From the NCBI GenBank assembly GCA_038373885.1, contig JAWZYV010016017.1:1-64000 (forward strand): a stretch of 64,000 nucleotides of DNA, in the 5' to 3' direction. The position numbers were made by a program, and so were the translations under genes. The DNA comes from Cheiracanthium punctorium. Lineage: Eukaryota > Arthropoda > Arachnida > Araneae > Cheiracanthiidae. Shown here one piece after another: positions 58,307 to 64,000 of the stretch (position 1 is the first letter of the stretch; the number at the start of each line of letters is the position of its first letter). A model generated the notes under the pieces. It was not told the DNA's origin. It searched no databases and saw only the letters and a list, made by a program, of their open reading frames with translations.

Positions 58307-60073
58307 TTAATCACTTTCGTGGGCTAGCTTTAATTTGTCAGGTGGGAAATAAGGTCTTAATTTAGAAGAGTGAACTATTTCCGTAGGTTTCTTAGTATGG
58401 TAATTAGGTTTATCAATTTCGAATGTAACTGAAGAACATTTGTTTACAATTGAATAAGGACCTGAAAAAGTAGGAGATAATTTACGTGTATTTGGGTAGT
58501 TAAATTCTTCATAAATTACAAGATCTCCTGGTTCGAAATTAGCTTCTATGAATTTATTTTCATATCTAATTTTATTTTTATTATGAAATTCTATTGTCCT
58601 TTCTTTTGCTAATTTTCGAGCTTCATCAACAGGAGGATAGGTATTTTCCGAAATAGGTGAGTCATATGGCAATTTTCCAAACATTAAATACATGGGTGTA
58701 AACTTCGTTACTGAATGAGGTGTGTTATTATATTCACTAATAACCTGCTCTAGTAACTTAGTCCAAGGAATTTTAGAAGGTGAAGAGTTAACTTTACATT
58801 TTAATCTAGTAACTATGGATTGATTTACCCTCTCTACTTTTCCATTTGTCTGTGGATGATAAGCTGAAGTTAATAGTTGTTTAGTATTGTAGTTCTTGAG
58901 GAATTTTTTAAAACGCGAAGCAGTAAAAGCTGCATTTCTATCACTAAGTATCTTTTGAGGAACTTGAATGTTGAATATTTGTTTTAGACAGTTTACATAG
59001 GTTTCAGTAGTGACACTTTTCGAAGGAAAGGCCCAAACATATCTTGTAGCATGGTCAATTATTAGATGTAGATATTTTTTTGTTGAATTGTAATAGTTGA
59101 AACCTCCTACAGTATCAATCGAAAGACATTCAAAGGGTTTATCAGTAGCAGGTATAGCCTGTAACAAACCAAATTTCTTCTGTTTAGGTTTTTTGTTAAA
59201 TTGGCAAGTCGAACAATGTTTAACATAATTGGAAATATCTTGAGTCATATGCGGCCAATAATGGGAAGGTGAAATTATACTTAACATTTTTTGAACACCA
59301 GGATGGCCAAAATTTTCATGTGCAATTTTCATTAAAGTTTTTCTTAAGCTCATAGGCACCACTATTTTTTTGAATCCTTTCTTATTTATGGTAATTAAAT
59401 CATTAATGATTTTATATTTAGGACCATGCATATTTTCTGCTAATTGTTGATTTTTAATTTCTTCAGCGTCTAACAATAAAACCGAAGGTTGAATTAATTG
59501 GAGATGTTGAGAAGGAGGAATCCTTGATAACATATGAGCTTCGACATTTGTTGAGCCCTTTAGGTACTTTATTTCATAGTCAAACATACTTAATTTAAGG
59601 GACCAGCGGAATAATCTTCCTCTGAAATTTTTGACATTTTTTAACCAAACCAATGCCGCGTGGTCAGTATGAATGACGAATTTTTGACCGTGAAGGTAAT
59701 GATAAAATTTATCAAGGGCATCAACGATAGCCAAACATTCTAATTCAGTTATTGTGTAATTCTTTTCATATGATCGAAGTGATCTCGAATGATATGCAAT
59801 CGGGTGCAAGATACCTGAGGCATCCGGCTGCTTCAACACAGCTCCAACTGAACAATTTGATGCATCAATAAATACATGGATAGGTAATTTAACGTCGTAT
59901 AATTGTAACACAGGTTTAGATATCAAAATATTTTTTAAGGTTTCAAAACTTTTCTGACAGTTTGTTGACCAATCCCATTTAGCGTTTTTCTTTAACAAAT
60001 CATTTAAAGGACGTCTTAATTTTGCATACCGATCAATAAATCTGTTATAAACATTTACAGAACAAAGAAACCT
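58307..60073 (-). pseudogene. pol: Ty3/gypsy pol: RNase H and integrase
   Basis: The open part is 59998-58307 (563 codons), continuing the RT frame after the TAG at 60074-60076. RNase H: D45 in HVFIDAS, E87 in ITELECLAI, D112 in IHTDHAAL. At the usual fourth acidic position (motif NxxADxLSR) the sequence is NVEAHMLSR, so His replaces Asp. Integrase zinc finger is exactly H227-x4-H232-x29-C262-x2-C265. The catalytic core is D295, D353, E389 (DD35E), with HPQTNGKVER around the Glu. The C-terminus has a GPY/F-like segment (FSGPYSIV). Lengths are normal for the family. Apart from the upstream stop it is intact, so the element decayed recently. The enzyme would process and insert the element's cDNA in the nucleus. 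Confidence 0.9.
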
Positions 60074-60521
60074 CTATAGTTCCTTTACGTTAGTAGGTGG
60101 CTTCAAATTTTTGATAATTTCAATATTAGCATTATCTGGAGTAATTTGACCTTGTTTAACCTCATACCCCAAAAATTTTATAGTGTCCTTAGCAAAGTTA
60201 CATTTAGATAATTTCAATTTAATTTTTTCCTGCAAACAAATTTGGAAAATAGTTTCTAAATGCTGCATATGTTCTTCCATAGAAGAAGAAAAAACCATTA
60301 TGTCATCAAAATAATTATAGGCAAATTTAATTTTATATTTATTTAATATTCTTCTCATGACTCTGTTAAATATAGCAGGCCCTGTCTTAATGCCAAATGG
60401 CAAGACCTGGAACGTATAGAGACCTGTATTAGTTTCAAAGGCTAGTTTTTCAGTATCTTGAGGGTGGATGGGCACATGCCAAAATCCAGACGCCAAATCA
60501 AGAGTTGAAAATATTTTCGCC
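60074..60521 (-). pseudogene. pol: Ty3/gypsy reverse transcriptase, C-terminal half
   Basis: Frame from about 60521 to a TAG stop at 60074-60076. It includes the catalytic Asp of motif A just before ASGFWHVPIHP, the LPFGIKTGPAIFNRVM block (motif B), and YFDDIMVF (motif C) with both catalytic aspartates. The frame is shifted by one base relative to the protease-RT N-terminal frame; the shift is in the G-run near 60517-60523. The TAG ends it in the connection region after PPTNVKEL, and the same frame resumes in RNase H. Confidence 0.9.
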
Positions 60522-61377
60522 CCATTAGTTTATCTAATAAGCTGTCGATACGTGGCAAAGGCTCGGCATCATTTTTTACTATATTATTTAATTTACGATA
60601 ATCCACACACAGTCTAGTTTTGGTACCCTCGTCGCGTTTATACGCTAAAGTGACGGGTGCAGCATAGGGACTATTGCTTTCCTTAATTAAACCAGCTTTT
60701 AATAATTGTTCAATCTGAGAATTAATTTCGTCTTCCTCTTTAGGAGAGGTTCGATAAGGCCTGAGGCAAACAGGTAAGTCAGAAGTTAAATTTATACGTT
60801 GAGGTTCTACATTAATACGACCAATATCATATTTATTTTTTGCAAAGATTTTCTCATATTTATTTAATAATTCCTCTAATTTTGGATTGATAGCTTTATA
60901 AACAGTCTGAGGGGGAACGCTTTCCTCAGAGGCTTTGCTATCGGTTGAAGAACTGGGTTGATTTAAATGTAGAGACATAGGTAAGGCATCATAATTGTAT
61001 AAAGGTAATCTAACATTATTTTGAAAAACACATAAATTCACACAATCAATATATAAACAAAACTTTTTACACTCTGGTAAACCCAATATGGCATATGGCA
61101 GGCTTGAATATACTATAAAAAATTTTACACACTGAGTAATGTTTCCAATTTCTAAATTAACATAACACACTGTATCAAGTATCAGCAGTCCATCTGCCTG
61201 AGTAACATTTAAAGGCGAGACTCTCTGTACTTCTAAATTATATCGTCCAACAAAACTTTGCGGCAAGACAGAGAGTGTAGAGCCAGTGTCTATGACACAG
61301 GGAACACTTAAAAATTCAAAATTGTCAATTTTGGGTTGAGTTAATTTTTTCCTTAGGTACCCGGGTACAGTAAATAG
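60522..61377 (-). pseudogene. pol: Ty3/gypsy protease and N-terminal reverse transcriptase
   Basis: Open from after a TGA at 61378-61380 in one frame down to the shift near 60520. The aspartic protease active site is IDTGSTLSVLP, just upstream of 61266, with a flap/second-half segment ending AILGLPECKKF. Next comes a linker, then RT fingers: LRPYRTSPKEEDEI, QLLKAGLIKESNSPYAAPV and RLCVDYRKLNNIVKND, ending at PRIDSLLDKLMG where the frame breaks. The apparent start codons in this frame are internal. The true polyprotein frame continues upstream into gag. Confidence 0.9.
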
Positions 61378-61905
61378 TCATAAGTTCTCTTCTCGCGAGG
61401 TCTCAGTACCATTATTTTGTGAATTTAAAATAGTGGTGTTCGAAGTCATATTCGGGTGAGTCATATTTGGTGCCGCGTATGGGTTTGTCGCAATTTGGTT
61501 GTTACTTTTAAAGGGACAATTATGCGCCCAATGGAAAGCATTACTTACCCCTAGCCCCTCACATTTTCTACATGGAGTTCTAGGTAGGGTGCTTTCTTGG
61601 TAATTGACATTATTTTGGTGGTGTAAACTTTGAGATAGGGGTCGAAAACGGGGCCAATTATTTATTTATGTTCGCCCTTGGGTTGAATTATGAATTGGTT
61701 GACGCCAATTTGGTCGGTTATAAACAGGATCATGGTAGGGTCTAAAATTCCGAAGCTTGGATGTGAAGTAACTAGGATTTTGTGCATTATTGGGCGAGGT
61801 GGTAAAACTTGCCTGTTGGGGCGGTTCGTGAATTTTAATTAATTTTGACGCTACCTTAAGCCACTCGGTGGCACTACTCGGTGGTTGCAGGGTTAAAAGT
61901 GCTCT
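61378..61905 (-). pseudogene. gag: Ty3/gypsy gag, C-terminal part with zinc knuckle, truncated by insertion
   Basis: Same frame as the protease. The 5' edge at 61905 is cut by LTR element 2. It reads ALLTLQPPSSATEWLKVASK, then an Asn/Gln/Pro-rich basic stretch, then a nucleocapsid-like CRKCEGLGVSNAFHWAHNCP (C-x2-C ... H-x4-C, with wider than usual C-H spacing). Stops lie in frame at 61666-61668 (TAA) and 61378-61380 (TGA). The TGA is close to where a gag-pro boundary would fall, so it could be a natural terminator, but the TAA is a lesion. Gag would form the particle and bind element RNA. Confidence 0.75.
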
Positions 61906-62151
61906 TGTAACAGGTGTTCCCCACCTGAGCAGCCAAACTACAGGAGTGCAGTGGCAAAATAAAAGCAGTGACGCTTCCGCCAGGGAATCGTGGTAGTTCG
62001 TAGATGAGTAGCGAGGCTAAGATGGAGTGAGCTATGGCTGTTGTTCTTTTTATGTGTAATCCGTGCAGTGTTTGTTTTTTTTAATAAAATGTTTTTGTGT
62101 AAGTGAGATGCGAGTCTCTTCTGTCATTTTGGGAGTTCGTGTCGTCTTACA
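61906..62151 (+). mobile_element. 5' LTR of LTR element 2
   Basis: TGTAACAGGTGTTCCCCACC to GTCGTCTTACA, 246 bp, TG...CA, with a polyadenylation signal AATAAA at 62083-62088. It is followed by a primer binding site. It interrupts the gag of element 1 in the opposite orientation. It is unlike the 478-bp LTRs of element 1, so a different family. The matching 3' LTR lies beyond the window. Confidence 0.85.
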
Positions 62152-62154
62152 ATT

Positions 62155-62167
62155 TGGCGCCCAACGT
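62155..62167 (+). other. Primer binding site of LTR element 2
   Basis: TGGCGCCCAACGT starts 3 bp after the LTR. This TGGCGCCCAAC type is a common PBS in LTR retroelements and pairs with a host tRNA 3' end ending in CCA. I do not assign the tRNA with certainty. Confidence 0.8.
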
Positions 62168-63268
62168 AAAAGGCCGTGGAATGGATATAACGTTTGGATT
62201 TAGCTGGATGAAATAGAACGTTGTTTTTGTTTTCGTCTGCTGTTAAATGAGTTAAGTACTCTAAAGTTATTTTGTAAATAGTATCTATTTGTATATTTTA
62301 ATATGTTTTGGCAATCCTTTTGCCTGATTATGTTTTTAAGAACAATTTTGTTTGGATTTTGTGTTTTGTATGTGCATAGAAATTTGTTGGCGGTTTCCCG
62401 CCCAAACTGGCTGTAGAGGTAAATGGCGTATAAAAGAATGTTTAACTAGTATTTTGGGTATAATTTGGTGCATAAAGCGAAAATAATATTCTAAATCATA
62501 TTTTGGCAAAACCGTTGCCTGGCGGATATAGTTGGCAAATCTGCTTGCTTGAAAAGTTTTAAAACAAACAAAAATGGTTCTAACTGACTGTGAATAGAGA
62601 AAAGTCACCCAGACTTGTGATAGAATATTGATTTCTGAAACAAAACTCTGTGTAGAGTTGTGTGCACTAAAATTGTTGGAATGCCCATAAAAGTGGAAAT
62701 TTATGCTAGTTAAACTGAAATATATGTTCTATTGATGTGATAGCTAGTTATGTTGTGATAGCTAGTTGTGATAGCTAGTTATGTTCTTGTATATGTATAT
62801 ATCGGATTTTGCAGTTTGATGTTTTGTTTTAGTAGTGATGAATAGCATTAATTTGGTTTGATGAGTAAGATTAGTTTTGATTTTGTAAAAATAGTTTTGT
62901 TTCATTTTGTTCAGAAAAATGGTATTGTTTTGAATTTGCTTATGATTAATTTTGGTTTAATTCTAATTTGATGAAAATTTGAAATTGGCAGAATTGTATT
63001 TTTGGTTTGTTGTTGCTTAGTAGTAAGTAGTTGTATTGGTGGCCCTAATCAATTAAATTGTTGCATTTTAGTTACTATTTTGAAAGTTATGGATAATTCT
63101 TGTTTAAGCGAAGTTCAGGTCTAATGGCATCGGTGTGAATGTCGCTCAGGTTAGGTTTTGTTTCTGCTCACTCCTGAGAAAGCCTGAAAATTAAATTATA
63201 TAAGCCTTTCTGTCAGTAAATATAAAAAACCGTAACTCAAGAAATTCTATTTGTGCTCCTGTGATACA
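62168..63268 (+). other. Untranslated leader of LTR element 2
   Basis: About 1.1 kb between PBS and gag, T-rich. It contains a short direct repeat GTGATAGCTAGTT, three times at about 62738-62780. No frame with gag-like motifs. It probably holds the packaging and translation-control region. Confidence 0.5.
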
Positions 63269-64000
63269 ATGTCTTACCTCGGAAAAGGCCGAAAAGATGA
63301 CCTACGACTCCTCGCCCTAGAACTGGGTTTGGAGGAGGTGGAAAACCTTAAAGTGCCCCAATTAAAGAAACTGATAACCGATTCAAAAGAATATGATGAA
63401 GAATTAACAAAAAACATGTTGACATCCATCATTGAGGAGCGCGTAAGAAGAGAAAAGTTAGCTGATACGGAGTTGGTGGAAAGGAGAGAGGAAGAGAAAA
63501 AAGCCAGAGAACAAACTTTTGAGCTAGAAAAGCTGAGACTGGAACTTGAGATTCAAAAATCCTCCCAGTCAAACCTTGCATCTACCACTTCTTCAGCTCT
63601 TGAGCCGGAACAGCCCAAGGTGGATCTGAAGGGGATCTTACCCAAGTTTGATCCAAAAGAAGATGACATGGCGCTATACCTAAGTTTATTTGAACGGCAG
63701 TTAACATTTTTGAAGGTTCCGGAGACTACCTGGGTCCCCTACCTGATTGGTTGCCTCCCGCCGGAAGTCGGCAGAATGGTCGTTCGGGAACCTGAGGAAG
63801 AATGCAAAGACTACCAGAAGGTCAAGGGCCTACTTCTTAAGCGTTTCAAACTCTCTGCTGAAAGGTTTCGACAGCTATTCTCATCTCACCGCAAGAATCC
63901 CACCTGCACCTGGCGAGACTTCTACTTCGAATTAGATGGCTACTTAGATGGTTGGTTAACAGAATTAGACATCACCACCTTCGACAAACTTAGAGACCTT
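63269..64000 (+). CDS. gag: Gag polyprotein of LTR element 2 (SAP-like, coiled coil, SCAN-like); runs off the window
   Basis: ATG at 63269; 244 codons open to the window edge with no stop. Residues 11-50 (LRLLALELGLEEVENLKVPQ and following) look like a SAP-type helical motif. Residues 50-98 are a strongly charged Glu/Lys/Arg coiled coil. Residues 121-244 contain ILPKFDPKEDD, VPYLIGCLPPEVGRM, LLLKRFKLSAERFRQLF and TWRDFYFELDGYLDGW, the pattern of SCAN/retroviral capsid C-terminal-like domains in arachnid gypsy elements. Codon use is more balanced than in the AT-rich surroundings. The protein would assemble the retroelement particle. The rest of gag and pol must lie downstream. Intact so far, so this may be a young element. 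Start choice: first ATG after the leader and in frame with all motifs. Confidence 0.85.
   Translation, partial: MSYLGKGRKDDLRLLALELGLEEVENLKVPQLKKLITDSKEYDEELTKNMLTSIIEERVRREKLADTELVERREEEKKAREQTFELEKLRLELEIQKSSQSNLASTTSSALEPEQPKVDLKGILPKFDPKEDDMALYLSLFERQLTFLKVPETTWVPYLIGCLPPEVGRMVVREPEEECKDYQKVKGLLLKRFKLSAERFRQLFSSHRKNPTCTWRDFYFELDGYLDGWLTELDITTFDKLRDL

Overview
The window is AT-rich eukaryotic DNA, probably from an arthropod. A spider or other arachnid is my best guess, because the gag at the right edge has the SAP-like, coiled-coil and SCAN-like layout I associate with spider Ty3/gypsy elements. That guess is weak. I find no convincing complete host gene, rRNA gene or functional tRNA gene. 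Almost everything recognisable is transposable-element DNA, lying as islands in AT-rich sequence with no long open frames.

Layout. 1-15 kb: a pogo-like MITE, a foldback element, copies of a SINE-like family whose head resembles the 5S rRNA internal promoter, a hAT element with transposase remnant, a 2 kb Helitron carrying a hAT MITE, and a 1.3 kb TIR element with repeats nested in it. 13.6-14.1 kb holds an exon-like frame beside a triple GACGTC/CCAAT repeat. 15.3-15.8 kb: solo LTR. 20.2-24.0 kb: Helitron fragment, pogo-type transposase fragment, pogo MITE and a full non-autonomous Helitron. 31.2-32.3 kb: reverse transcriptase pseudogene. 33-35 kb: tRNA-like SINE pieces, a local duplication and another 5S-like SINE. 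36.9-48.3 kb: a dense cluster of minus-strand Helitrons, including a degraded protein-coding type and at least one exact head-to-tail junction. 50.2-51.5 kb: a SINE with 12-bp target duplication and a palindrome with 341-bp arms. 54.2-54.6 kb: deleted mariner. 56.7-61.9 kb: minus-strand Ty3/gypsy element (3' LTR, polypurine tract, pol, end of gag) with a few inactivating lesions. Its gag is cut by a second, plus-strand LTR element (LTR, PBS, intact gag start) that runs off the window.

How the parts relate. The Helitrons form two non-coding subfamilies (alpha: five copies; beta: three copies) and one degraded coding type. They share minus-strand 5' TC starts and a hairpin just before a 3' CTAG, inserted between A and T. 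The four long alpha copies hold ranks of a module containing a CCACTAGRTGGCGC-like core, which fits the vertebrate CTCF consensus. That is the most testable new idea here. Several nested insertions give relative ages: hAT MITEs sit inside Helitrons and inside the TIR element, and LTR element 2 sits inside LTR element 1.
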